DNA of 64,000 nt from Notospermus geniculatus (lineage: Eukaryota > Nemertea > Pilidiophora > Heteronemertea > Lineidae). A model generated the notes under the pieces. That model was not told the DNA's origin and did not search any database. It was given only the letters and a program-made list of their open reading frames with translations. Numbering within the stretch: position 1 is the first letter of the stretch; every line of letters starts with the position of its first letter. The position numbers and the translations under genes are program-made. Location: assembly GCA_002633025.1 (NCBI GenBank), contig NMRB01001864.1, positions 1 to 64,000 of the forward strand, given 5' to 3'. This document shows positions 44,335 to 55,689 of the stretch, in pieces.

Positions 44335-44842
44335 ATATCGCAGGCCGGAGTGGACACAATTCATATTTAATGTCCACATTAATTCCGATTTTATGTCCAC
44401 ACTAAATCAACCAATCGCATCTGAGTTTCTAATGTGGATATAAAATCGCACTACTTATTTAATGTCCATATAAATTCGTATTTTATGTCCCCATTAAATC
44501 ACGAATTAATATCCACATAAAATCGACCAATCACAGATAAGGACTTTTGGACGGATGTGAGTGTCATTGATCGCTTCCGTCAACAATTCCATCGCTTCCG
44601 TCCAAAAGTCCTTATCCTTGATTGGTCGATTTTATGTGGATATTAATTCGTGATTTAATGGGGACATAAAATACGAATTTATATGGACATTAAATAAGTA
44701 GTGAGATTTTATATCCACATTAAAAACTCAGCTGCGATTGGTTGATTAAGTGTGGACATAAATTCTTGATTTAATGTGGATATAAAATCGGAATTAATGT
44801 GGACATTAAATATGAATTGTGTCCACTCCGGCCTGCGATATG
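44335..44842. mobile_element. ~508-bp near-perfect palindrome
   Basis: ATATCGCAGGCCGGAGTGG begins the left arm and its inverse ends the right. The arms (about 240 bp each) are rich in TTTAATGTCCACATT and TTTTATGTGGATATT words. The loop near 44,560-44,590 contains CGCTTCCGTC twice. Confidence 0.85.
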
Positions 44843-44937
44843 CGTAGACTTAAAAGGTAGTGATTTGTCCCGCATTCTCTGAGTGTGGGTGTGCTCAGAA
44901 CAGTCGTGACGCATGCGTAGTAGGCCTACATTTAATT

Positions 44938-45025
44938 ATTGACACATCGGCACATCGTCACATAGACACATCTCCATATAGATACATCGGCACATCCCCA
45001 TATGGACACATCGGCACATTGACGT
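44938..45025. repeat. Minisatellite of GACACATCGGCACAT units
   Basis: Degenerate tandem copies of a GACACATCGGCACAT motif. Confidence 0.7.
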
Positions 45026-45208
45026 CATAGAGATACCCTCATGACGTAACGTTAAGTTACGTGACGTGATACAACGTACTTCATTCACTGATCCTCCCAT
45101 TAATGAAAACTTCCCTGATCTAGGAACGATGGAACACAAGAGCGCATAACTTCATGATTTGCTGCCTCAAAATGAAATCTGGACGCCCAGCTACCAATCA
45201 CAGAGAAG

Positions 45209-46117
45209 TACAGTCTTTCAAAGAAGTAAATGGACAGCGTGTTTTTCAAATATCTCCGAGATAAAACAAGATAATTGGATGCGGTTTTCAACATAGTGTG
45301 GTATACTTACCTGGTCATATACCTCATGTATTTGGGTCAACCTAATTTTAAGCCTTTGTTATGTAACAGGCTATTTAAAAAAGGTCCAGAAATTAACGTT
45401 TTTATTTCTAATTTTTTTCAACAGATTTGGCACTGATATGATCAGGTGATTGACATGAAAGACTCTTTGCCAAAAAAAATCGGTGAAATCTGCTTTCTTT
45501 TTCGTGATATCTCAAAATATCAAAATTTGAGATTTTTGATATTTTGAGATATTGAATATTGTTTTGCTGTTATTCGCTGCCAGACATGATAACAAGATGG
45601 CTACGAAATTTTCCACGTGTTTCCATCACCGAATCAGCAGAAAATAGTATGTGAAATCTGGAGGCTGAATAAATAGGCTGAATATCATGACATTTAAGTG
45701 AAAAAAGGATTCAAAAATTGCATAAACTATCACGAGGGAATGAATGCTACCAAATGACTTTAAAAAATGATCGAATATATCAAAATTTCAAAAATCTCAA
45801 ATTTTGATATTTTGAGATATTACGAAAACGGAAAAAAATTTTCAATATTTTTTTGCGCAAAAACTCTTATTATCAATCACCTCATCACAATACTTTGAAT
45901 TCTGCTGAAAAAAACTTGAAATAAAAAAGTTGATTTCTGGACCTTTTTTAAATTGCCTGTTACATAACAAAGGGTTAAAATTAGGTTGACCCAAATACAT
46001 GAGATATATGATGAAGTAACTATACCACACTATGTTGAAAACCGCATCCAATTATCTTGTTTTATCTCGACGATATTTGAAAAACACGCTGTCCATTTAC
46101 TTATTTGAAAGACTGTA
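45209..46117. mobile_element. Foldback family FB1, copy A (909 bp)
   Basis: Ends TACAGTCTTTCAAA / TTTGAAAGACTGTA, then AAGTAAATGGACAGC. Arms of ~350 bp include the internal dyad ATATCAAAATTTGAGATTTT. Shares end modules with 48,272-50,862, 52,498-53,412 and 57,481-58,399. Confidence 0.85.
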
Positions 46118-46377
46118 CATCTAACTGGATGACATATCAAAAGCTGACGAGTGACATCCTTGTTAACAAGAGGGAAACAATATCTTTTTGTTTTAATGAA
46201 GGCCTCATTTCTTCAAGAGCACGATGTCCTGAATGTTGTTTTCTTATGACTTTGAAGAGAGACAGTGACATATCAAGAACTTTCTTTTCAAATGTCCCAT
46301 TTGGCGACACAGCTATAAATAGCGTTCTGGTGCTTTTTAAAGAATCGCGACGTCACGTACACGACCAGGACAGTGGC
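46105..46377 (+). pseudogene. Possible ISXO2/Merlin-like zinc-ribbon fragment
   Basis: The frame reads FCFNEGLISSRARCPECCFL then MTLKRDSD, like the N-terminal zinc-ribbon region of ISXO2-domain (Merlin) transposases. It starts at the FB1 copy A end and stops after about 90 codons without the DDE domain. Weak call from motif memory. Confidence 0.3.
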
Positions 46378-46379
46378 TA

Positions 46380-48150
46380 GTCCATTTCCACGCAGAGCAA
46401 ACAGACCTCAGTAACTGCAAGCATTTTACATTGTTATATTGTTATGAAAATTAATAGGAGAAAGTGCATGAATAGCGGAACGCATGCCAATGTAACTGAC
46501 ACAGAATTCGGCTGTTGTGGAATTCCTCGGTGAGTTCGCGCATACGCAAAGTCCTCAACATGATAAACATGTCAAAATGTTTAAACAAAAAAGGCAGTTA
46601 ATTTGGTTGACCGATCACAACAGGGATAAGCTGATTTGCTTTTTGAATATCACACCTTATGGATTGCGTTTTTACCGGTTACATATCTATCATAGGAAAC
46701 ATATGGCAAGCTGATATTGTTGGGAAACCCCTGTCCTGAGGAGCGGATTGACCGCTATTTCCATTTATTTCTTTTGTGTTTTCGCAACAAATCTTTTCAT
46801 TGGCAAGAAAACCTTTCAGAGCTCGGCCTTCTGTGACGGCCCATTGAATTCTAAAGGCTTTTTGTGACAGATTGCGAATTTTACCCATCGTTTTCATGCA
46901 GCTAGTTTACTTTCAATGAGCATTTTATGCGCAACAGACGGCCGAAAAAGTCAGTTAATGCACTGGGAGCAGCGCCGCCTGGCGTCGATTTGGTACAAAT
47001 GAGACAAATTTCTTGATATGATCTAAAAGGTCGACGGATGTTCTTGTTTGGTCTTGTCCAAGACAACTCAAACGTGTCCGTCATACTGCACGAGATCAAT
47101 CAGACACGGAAGTTGGTTTGACAGGTTGACCATACCTGAGATTTTGTAGTTAACCTATGGCTTCCACACCGAAATGTGTAGTGTATACAAAACCAGCCAT
47201 GGGCGCAGCCATCTTTGATGCAATGCATTATGTCCATAAGGTAGTCAGGACTCTGTATAAGAATGCGAAAAAATTGTCATATATTTCCTAAAATCTCTCG
47301 TAGTGCTGGTGGTAGTGTTATGGACATCCAGGCGTGCCACAAACGGCGTTGTCTTCGAAGGGATAAAACAAGCATTTTTCTGTCAGGCCCACAAACGTTG
47401 CTTGATAAAGAAGCTTTTAAACCAGCTGACATGATACATTCTTAGCTACTTAACACATTCTTAACTACTTAAGTCTAAGTATGACACTTATCCTTTGTTC
47501 AACACAAAAGATAAGTATCATACTACTTAGACTTAAGTAGCTTTATGAATACGGGGCCTGGTCCCAAAAAGGAGGTTTTTATTTCAATCAGGCATTACCT
47601 CTAGTATCCGCGCGACAGCAAATTCAACTTTGTTGTGAGCATACGTAGCTATACTTAGTAACTATGCAATGATGCCATTGCCAAATGTATTCATTGCCTA
47701 CCAAAAGAGTTGTCGGTTTTCATGTGAACTCGGCGATGACAAAATTACGCTGGCCTAGCCCACATCAATCATTATTCACAGGCTCAATCCGGCGTATTGT
47801 GTACGAGTGCCACAAGGCCTTTGCGCCTTTTCAGTCATCCAACTTTCGTCCACTGACAACGCCTTACCTCACTGCTAATAACAAGATGACATTGTCGAAT
47901 GGTTCTCGATGTACAGGTGCTTCTATTCTTCCGGTACATGAATGGCACAGTGATAGAGATCAAGATAGAGATCATATACATTGCCCGAGATCAGGATACA
48001 TTGACAGAGATCATGATACATTGACAGAAATCAGGGTACATTGACTGATGGATTACGAAGAGGCCCATAGAACTTGATCTCATGCCAATAGCTCTTCCCG
48101 TAATTGACCTTGACCTTATCTTGATATCTGACGGTTCTATGACAAATTGG
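46380..48150. other. No gene recognised; short tandem repeats
   Basis: A GAGATCANGATACATTGACA-type tandem repeat at 47,955-48,045 and a CTTAAGTAG half-MITE at 47,455-47,560. ORFs at 46,517-47,099 on both strands have no domain. Confidence 0.4.
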
Positions 48151-48151
48151 T

Positions 48152-48272
48152 ACTGGACAAAAGGTACCCGGACAAAATGTACCTACGACAAAATGTACAA
48201 AAGGTAAAAATGGACAAAAGGTACCCGGACAAATGGTACCTTTTGTCCGGTACATTTTGTCATAGGTACCAC
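48152..48272. repeat. GGACAAAAGGTACC tandem and inverted repeat
   Basis: Units of GGACAAAAGGTACC and GACAAAATGTACC run in both orientations and fold into a hairpin ending at the FB1 copy B end. Confidence 0.7.
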
Positions 48273-48537
48273 TCATGGAAAAAAGTAAATGGACAGCAGT
48301 TTTTCTTGAATATCTCCAAACCATTGCGATGTAGGAGACTGAGCCCAACATATGTGATAGCAAATTTTCCTGGCTATCTGATGGTGTCGAAGTCCAGAAA
48401 ATCCGGTGAAATCCGCCATTGATATAAGAAATTTTGTAAAGTCATGTTTTTGGCTACTTTTTTATTTGCAGTTTTCACTGAAAATTTTTATATGAGTGTA
48501 TTCCTCTCATCGAGAGCTTTCATATCATGTCTTAAAG

Positions 48538-50340
48538 GGGCTGTAACATATTCGGGTGATTGTACGGATCAGGGATTGTGAAGCAACCATAAGAGCTATC
48601 TTTTTTTTTCTATACTATCTTTTTTTTTCTATACTTCTATTCTATATCATTACCGGCGTCGTAACCCTGTTGGATTTTTGCCGGAGGTATGGAGTCCACG
48701 ACAGGCTACTGTCCACCTGCGTGGGGTCTTTTACTTGCCCTGGCATAGACACTCAGGTACAAGGGACCACGGCTTTTAGTCCCATCCGACGGACCCTGCA
48801 TTAATGTTTCACAACTTTTTGTACATGCCTTCGCCCGGAGTCGAACCCGCGCCGACCCATTGTACAGTTTGGTAGTCAAGCGCGCTAACCACTCGACCAC
48901 CGGGCTTAGACACTTGGGTGACATATACCTTGCCCCAAAACAACATCAATGATACCAAACTTTGATGCCTGGTCATTATGTAACACCTCGTTATGTAACA
49001 CCCAACCAAATTCAATCTATCAGGTTTCCAAGGGTTTTCTTCAAGAAAATGGGTTCAATCGAGGTTGAAACCTCATGCTATGTTGCAGTGCATGTTGAGT
49101 ATGACAGGGGGAGGCTGACTTCTTAGCAGTTGCCATGGCAACCAACCATTTTCTGTTCTTTGACACCCATTTCATTTCATGATTGAAACCAACATCAAAA
49201 CCATGCTTTTCAAGTAATGTCCAGCAGATTCATTTGCATCAACGACATGATATAATTATGTAACACCTAGCAACCACCATAGCAACCATGAAAGGTCTTT
49301 CCGCTCTATGGGGTCAGTTTGGAGCTTCACAGTTTGCTGAAGTACAGCTTGCAAAGCTTCTTTACTGGATACTCAGCCCAAGATGCTGATTGTCTTTGGT
49401 TTTGGTTTGGTTATTCCCAGTTACTACCATAGCGACGCCCCTCTAGCATTCTATTTTGAAAAACGCTTGTCATTTCTACAGCTGAGCCGTGGGCATTTCA
49501 GTCAGAAAGTAACCATCCAACCACCGACACAGTGATAGTCCATCATGAAATAGTGCAAGGAGGGGGTTTGACTTCACTCTTTTGACCAATGTGTTTGTGT
49601 GTTTCAGCAACATTGGCATTGATTGATTGTTTGACATGGTACACCAGAACATTTGTACCATTATGCAGGTATCCATCCTATGACATAATCAGTTTGCACA
49701 ATTGCAGCACACTGTGATTGGGGTTGAAAAAAGATTCTTTACAACTTGCAGCTTAGACACAGTGTCAAATAAGTCATAATCAGTCTGCAATGAAAATGTG
49801 GTCTCCTGCCAGAAGGCCTACTGGTCTGTCCAATTACTGGAGTTTTTTAATCATCATTTGACTCGACATTCTTTGGTGATGTAAAGGGTTTTAATAGCGT
49901 TGCTATGATGGTTGCTAGGTGTTACATAATTAGATCATGTCGTTGATGCAAATGAATCTGCTGGACATTACTTGAAAAGCATGGTTTTGATGTTGGTTTC
50001 AATCATGAAATGAAATGGGTGTCAAAGAACAGAAAATGGTTGGTTGCCATGGCAACTGCTAAGAAGTCAGCCTCCCCTGTCACGCTCAACATGCACTGCA
50101 ACATAGCGTGAGGTTTCAACCTCGATTGAACCCATTTTCTTGAAGATAACCCTTGAAAACCTGATAGAATTTGGTTGGGTGTTACATAACGAGGTGTTAC
50201 ATAATGACTGAACATCAAAGTTTGTTATTATTGATGTTGTTTTGGGGCAAGGTATATGTCACCCAAGTTTCAAAAAGATAGCTCTTATGGTTGCTTCACA
50301 ATCCCTGATCCGTACAATCACCCGAATATGTTACAGCCCC
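48538..50340. mobile_element. 1.8-kb palindromic element FB2, nested, no visible target duplication
   Basis: Ends GGGGCTGTAACATATTCGGG and inverse. Arms exceed 400 bp (shared GTGTTACATAACGAGGTGTT, ATTCATTTGCATCAACGACA). The left arm is split by a SINE at 48,601-48,908. No ORF of note in the 49,300-49,900 spacer. Confidence 0.9.
48601..48908 (-). mobile_element. tRNA-derived SINE in FB2 left arm
   Basis: Read on the minus strand, the head at 48,906-48,832 has an A box in TGGTCGAGTGGTTAGCGC and a B box GGGTTCGACTCC, like a Ser/Leu-type tRNA. The body runs to a T-rich end on the plus strand (T9 runs at 48,601 and ~48,621, the A-tail of the SINE). The same site in the right arm (50,262-50,280) is uninterrupted. 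Confidence 0.8.
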
Positions 50341-50861
50341 TTTTCAATTATTTTAATTAGAAAGGTGGTTTTTAACCACTTTTATCGAATTTATTCTGCA
50401 CATGCCAGACACACCTTAGACACAGTCCCTTGCTGTCATTGTCCTGTTGAGCAGATCAGAATCAATGGCCATTCAATAGTTTTTTGTGTGTTGAGGAGTG
50501 CCTGTGGTTATAGGCCTGCACTCGGTTGATAGGAAATTCACCACACAATTCAAATAGCGTCAAAGAAGTTTACAGTTATTCAACCACCAGTTACCCAATG
50601 GAGTATCACAAGTGGACCGTGTTAAAAATTGACCCTATTTAGGAAATTGACCGTCTGACCACAACCTTCCATGACTTGGTTTTGCTCATTCATTGTGAAG
50701 TAGAAATGACAACACCGCTGATAATAGGCGGGAGAGGGCCTTTTCAAAGGTGTGTCTGGCATGTGCAAAATAATTCCTATAAAAGTGGTTAAAACCACCT
50801 TTCTAATTAAAATAATTGAAAATTTAAGATGTGTTATGAAAGCTCTCGATGAGAGTTTGAC

Positions 50862-51200
50862 GTTGACCTTGACCTCTGATTACCAAAGTCGTTGCATAAT
50901 CGAAATCGGTATCATCAATAACCCAAGTATAGGTGATATCATGCCTCTATCTCTACCACAGGCAGAGACATTTCAAATTATCAAGTTTGACCTTGACCTT
51001 CACCTCTGATCGTCAAGGTCGTTGCGCAATCGAAATGGGCATCATCAATAACCTAAGTATGGGTGATATCATGCCTCTATCTCTACCACAGGCAGAGATA
51101 TTTCGTTTTTTCCTGAAATTCCGAGGAGATTTGCACTTAAGAACTGTTTGACCTTGACCTTGACCTCTGACCTTCAAGGTCATTGCGAAATCTGAAAGCG
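50862..51200. repeat. Tandem repeat with TTGACCTTGACCT cores
   Basis: Two and a half units of ~135 bp share GATATCATGCCTCTATCTCT. Each starts with (T)TGACCTTGACCT and carries TCAAGGTCNTTGC, giving clustered AGGTCA-type half-sites. Confidence 0.8.
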
Positions 51201-51349
51201 CATCGTTGATAACCTAGGTGTAGGTGAAGGTTTTAGGTTTTTATCATCACCAGATTCTGACTTATGTCATGTTATTAAATTTGAATATCAAATCTCACCA
51301 CGATATCAGCAAATATGCGACCGAGCAGGTGCAAACTGAACATTTCGGT

Positions 51350-51755
51350 GTCCCCCCATAAGTCCGACACTTCACAAGTCCGACATCCCAAAAGTTCGAA
51401 GTATCATAAGTCCGACAATGGAAAAATCACTTCAAAAATGTACCACAATTCCGAAGCACCACAAGTCCGACATCCCACAAGTCCGACGTCTAGAGAAAGG
51501 TATCATAAGTTCGACGTTCAGAGAAAGGTATCATAAGTCCGAAGTACCATAAGTCCGACATCCCATAAGTCCGACAAAAAGGGGTTGGGAGTTCGGACTT
51601 ATAGTACTTCGGACTTGTGGGATGTCGGACTTGTGGTACTTTGGATTTGTGGGATGTCGGAGTTGCGGGACGTCGGATTTGTGAGATGTCGGACTTGTGG
51701 GATGTCGGATTTGTGGGACGTCGGACTTGTGGGATGTCGGACTTGTGGGGGGGAA
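51350..51755. repeat. Minisatellite array arranged as a palindrome
   Basis: From 51,350 to 51,590 the units read ACAAGTCCGACATCCC. From 51,593 to 51,755 they read as the reverse complement. The same unit is at 4,878-4,975. Confidence 0.85.
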
Positions 51756-52233
51756 TCCAACTGAAGGCCTACAGAACTCACATAGGCTACACCGACATCA
51801 TGGAACATTTTTGAAACGAGCCGAAGTTGTCTGAAAGGAAAGAATTTTCCATGTTGCAACCGTCTGCCGATGATGATTCTCGATCGATTAAAGTGTAGCT
51901 GAGCGAAATCTTAGCTCTAACAACGGAATCTTGTTCCCAAGAAATGATCGTTGTTTCAGAGGCTTCTCGGGCAAATTAAAGAAAATTCTGTCCCACCTTT
52001 TGTCTCCCAATTATGGTTCCTTGCAGCCAGTAACAATATGGAAATCGCTACAAGAGTTTGTTGTATCTTCGGTATCAATTTTGTAACACTGTGACTTGTA
52101 ACTTAGAGAAGCTGACTCGTTCTTCGTGGCTTGAATCAAACGATGGACACAATATCACGTCATGCTATATTTCGCAAGCAAAAGAACTTAAGCATCGTGC
52201 ATACGTGTATATAGCATCTGACGGTATTTTGTA

Positions 52234-52390
52234 AAGAATCCAAAGAAAAAAAGAACAAAAATTGACACACAAAATGATGATAAACAGGAAGTCAATTTCC
52301 AGAATCTTAGCAAATTTTCAACCCCAGACCGGGGTCTTCGTCAGGCTGGCACTTTCTAGTCGAGCTACCAGAAGGGTAGTCTTAAAGGAA
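52234..52390 (-). mobile_element. 157-bp retroposon insert, 12-bp target duplication
   Basis: CGGTATTTTGTA flanks the insert at 52,222-52,233 and 52,391-52,402. The other R1 copy (63,070-63,085) has a single, uninterrupted site. The insert matches the arms of the inverted twin at 32,535-33,031 and includes the hammerhead-like core. Confidence 0.9.
52314..52348 (-). ncRNA. Hammerhead-ribozyme-like core
   Basis: On the minus strand CTGACGA, stem GACCCC/GGGGTT (with a G-T pair), then GAAA. Compared with 32,955, the free position 7 differs (C versus A) and a stem base changes while still pairing. Upstream CCAG and downstream CTGG could form part of stem I. Helix III and the cleavage site are not settled. 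Confidence 0.45.
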
Positions 52391-52497
52391 CGGTATTTTG
52401 TATGTATAACCAACGTCTTTATCCATTGAGATGGAAAAGCTGAGGCTTTTCCCTCCCAAATAAAACTATTCCAATGGTCTTTTATCTTATATACATG

Positions 52498-53412
52498 TAC
52501 ACTCATGGAAAAAAGTAAATGGACAGCAGTTTTCCTTGAATATCTCCAAACCAATGCATTGTAGGAGGCTAACATATGTGATAACAAATTTTTCTGGCTA
52601 TCTGATGACATCAAAGTGCAGGTTTTCACGGAAATTTTCTATAGCAGTGTGTTCCTCTCATCGAGAGGTTTCATATCATATTTTAAATTTTCAATTACTT
52701 TAATTAGAAAGATACTTTTAGGCCACTTTTATCTAAATTAGTCTGCACATGCCAGACGCACATTTGACACAGTCCCTTGCTGTCATTGGCATGTTGAATA
52801 GGTCAGAATAAATGGCCACTCAATAGTTTTTTGTGTGTTGACGTGTGCCTGTGGTAATAGGACTGATGCAGTTGATAGGACATATTCATGTTTAAATGAA
52901 ACATAATCGTGCCGGTTTCAATTCATTTTAGTGCACTTCGTCTATTTTTATCACACATCATAGTAGTCCAGATACCCAATGGAGTGTCACAAGTGGACCG
53001 ACCGTGTAAAAAATTGACCCTATGTAAGAAATTGACCCTATGGCCACTAACTTCCATGACTTGGTTTTGCTCATTCATTGTGAAGTAGAAATGACAACAG
53101 AGCTCACAAAAGGCCGGGTAGGGCCGTTTCAAAGGTGTGTCTGGCATGTGCAGAACAATTTTGATAAAAGTGGCTTAAAACTACCCTTCTAATTAAAATA
53201 ATTGAAAATTTAAGATATGATATGAAATCTCTTGAAGAGAGGAACACACTGCTATAAAAATGTTCAGTGAAAACTTGCAAATAAAAAAGTAGCGAAAAAC
53301 ATGGATTTCAACGGATTTTCTGGACTCTGATATCATCAGACAGCCAGGAAAATTTGCTATCACGTAATGTTTGGCCCATTCTCCTACCTTGCATTGGTTT
53401 GGAGATACTGTA
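52498..53412. mobile_element. Foldback family FB1, copy C (right end truncated)
   Basis: Starts TACACTCATGGAAAAAAG and AAGTAAATGGACAGC. The right arm stops at TTTGGAGATACTG, about 40 bp short. It shows the uninterrupted junction CTTAAATTTTCAATTA-type site (52,680-52,700) that FB2 occupies in copy B. Confidence 0.85.
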
Positions 53413-54703
53413 GAATTGGACTTGTAACATCACTTCAGGTATTAGAACGTCCCGCCCACTTATGTGAGCTGGGGGTGGTTATTCTGTTGAATATGCGTCC
53501 TTTATCCAGTCACCACCATGACCACTGGTCACTGTTTACGATTATGCATAGTGGCATTGACTAGGCCTTGGATAGAAGGGGGTGATGTTGCCTAATCGAT
53601 CACGCCAGGTCGATTATAAAAAGAATTGTTGGGCCAATACGAACGCAGCTTGTATTACAGGCTATTAATGTACAGCCATGTGACCATCATAGTAATGAAG
53701 TGGGCTGGTCTACCAAAGTGATGTTACAAGTCCGATTTTACAGTATTCTAACCTCTTCGATGTTAAACCGGTTCATTAAGTTGGTTCAAGACCGCCCCGA
53801 AGTATTATGCAGTGAGAAGGGAACATGCAAGACACTCTGATTGGCCGGATATTCTACTCGGCCAAGTCATGAAGTGCTGCTTGCTCATTCATGACCTACA
53901 GCGTGGTCCAGAAAAATGTTACATTAGGCCGAGTTTACATCGAGGCACACGCAACACGATCACGCAGGCGAACAAAGCTTCCATGGGGATGAATCCTTTG
54001 TGAAGCCATTGTTCGCTTGCGTGTTCGTGTCATAACTATACATTGCCCTGTTCCATGTTGGGTGAAGAATGCATGAAAAAGTCGAATTTTCCGGCACATT
54101 TTAAAGAAAAAGTTGAATTTCTCTAATTGTGATTGAGTGTGTGTTGAAGACAAATGAATGTGAATGGTAAATGCACTGGCAATGCATTACAGGCGCCTGA
54201 CCGTGTGGCACCAGCGGAATTTTCTACCTCCGTCGGTTCAGCAAGTAGATAGAGTTCAGCTCGCGCAGTTTGAAGCTGGAATGCGTCCTGTTCAAAATGA
54301 GTCGTTCAAATGCGGGCACATTCCGAAGACCTTATCCGGCTTTGAATGTGGGTCGATCGGATCGGATCGGAATGTAGCTTTTCCCTCTGCCGTATAACGG
54401 CCCTTTTGTAATAATTTTGGGGTTTATCCGTGCTTGCACGGTTAAAATCTTGAAAATATCATGGACGGTTTACATTTAAGGGGCATGTATAGAGGCCACT
54501 GAGTGAAGTACCACAAGTGGGACACATCCAATATCCGTGAGGTTGACAGCCAGAAGGGCATGGCCATCAGTGTCTATACATGCATGGCTCACTGTCCACT
54601 GCACACACACATTAATTACACAATCCCCATTGTCTTTACGAGACTAATACATCACCTGAGCTTCGGGGCAATCAAACTCCAAGCCAGCACCCTTTCCGAC
54701 TAA
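53413..54703. other. No gene recognised
   Basis: A partial inverted pair around 53,940-54,035 (CGCAGGCGAACAAAG / TTGTTCGCTTGCGTG) may be a worn MITE. Nothing else supported. Confidence 0.4.
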
Positions 54704-55648
54704 TCAAGCAACGTAAAACGCAAAAGAATGAATATAGCTGGAGACAACGACCCACGAAAATGTTGACTTTATCGCGGATCGTCCGGAATCATTGGCGAAA
54801 CTTGCAGTAATTTCCAATTTCACAACATATGGGAGCTGCCATATTGAAATGCTCGAACTACTTCCGACGTTCAACTCGGTNGACACAAAAAGCAACCTCA
54901 TCCCGACGTCATCAAAAACAAGTCGGTCCACCATCCAACTTTTCACTTTCAACTTGTAGGTTGTTGTTTTGTTGTAATTAAACTTCTTCAGGGTTTGTTC
55001 AATGGTCACCTTGTTATTAGAATGACTTATTGCTGTAAATATATCCCTGGTGAAGGGATTTATAGTCGATTCAGTGAGGTGCAAAGGGTGTTTCATCCTC
55101 TTGCTCTTTTTTGAATAAATCTTTCTATTATTCATCAAATGTGAATGACGTAACTTTCCGGCGACGATGTGGTAGTCGAGAACATAAGCATACAGCTTAT
55201 TTATATTTCCACGTTTCTTTCTTACGAATACTGCCAACATGTGACCGCTGTACATATCTTCCTCACCTTCATAAATCCAGATCTCGTTATGACTACCGCG
55301 GAGGTTGGAAAAACTTGGAAACTGAGCAAACAATGTCCCGTTTAGTGTGAATATCTTGCAGTAGTCATGCGGCTGAAAATAGCATCTGATTTTGTTGCCG
55401 AATACTCGTGGCTTTTGGATGTAGCCTTCTAACGTGAGCAGCTTTTTAATGGTGTAGTGGATAGACCTGTTGTTTGGCACCACTTCAGAAGTGTAGCTCA
55501 CGAAAACAACTCTGTAATGATTTGAAAAAGTCAAGATTATTTCTTTTGTTGTATCTGAATAGTGTAGTCTTATCTTAAAACCCTTGGTTCCCCTTATAAA
55601 CGGCAACATCCCTTGACCAACTAGTTTACCATTTTTTCCTATATTTTG
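54704..55648 (-). CDS. Exon of unknown gene, beta-strand-rich
   Basis: An open frame of about 315 codons follows an acceptor TTTTTTCAG at 55,649. It reads QNIGKNGKLVGQGMLPFIRG and later IWIYEGEEDMYSGHMLAVFV, ISIWQLPYVV. Alternating hydrophobic stretches and short turns resemble a WD40 or F-box-associated beta-propeller, but no diagnostic motif is present. An undetermined base at 54,881 leaves one residue unknown. The 5' exon was not found. It ends at a normal TGA. Confidence 0.5.
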   Translation of the reverse strand, partial: QNIGKNGKLVGQGMLPFIRGTKGFKIRLHYSDTTKEIILTFSNHYRVVFVSYTSEVVPNNRSIHYTIKKLLTLEGYIQKPRVFGNKIRCYFQPHDYCKIFTLNGTLFAQFPSFSNLRGSHNEIWIYEGEEDMYSGHMLAVFVRKKRGNINKLYAYVLDYHIVAGKLRHSHLMNNRKIYSKKSKRMKHPLHLTESTINPFTRDIFTAISHSNNKVTIEQTLKKFNYNKTTTYKLKVKSWMVDRLVFDDVGMRLLFVXTELNVGSSSSISIWQLPYVVKLEITASFANDSGRSAIKSTFSWVVVSSYIHSFAFYVA

Positions 55649-55689
55649 CTGAAAAAAGAACAGCCTAAACATAAAGTAATGATATTGCT

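Larger units (their letters stand above)
48272..50862. mobile_element. Foldback family FB1, copy B, split by a second palindrome
   Basis: The left part 48,272-48,537 (ACTCATGGAAAAAAGTAAATG start) and right part 50,341-50,862 match 52,498-53,412. The right end is lost where a tandem array begins at 50,862. The 1.8-kb element 48,538-50,340 is nested inside. Confidence 0.85.
51788..52420 (+). repeat. Dispersed repeat R1, near-complete copy
   Basis: Starts ACACCGACATCATGGAACAT and ends GGTATTTTGTATGTAT. It matches 60,477-60,736 plus 62,878-63,085. It is itself interrupted by a 157-bp insert at 52,234-52,390. Confidence 0.85.

Noticed and set aside
48832-48906. Functional tRNA gene
   Set aside because: Stems have several mismatches and it is joined to a SINE body with an A-rich tail.
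51350-51755. Regular short repeats resembling a CRISPR array
   Set aside because: Units abut with no unique spacers, change orientation midway, and the DNA is eukaryotic.
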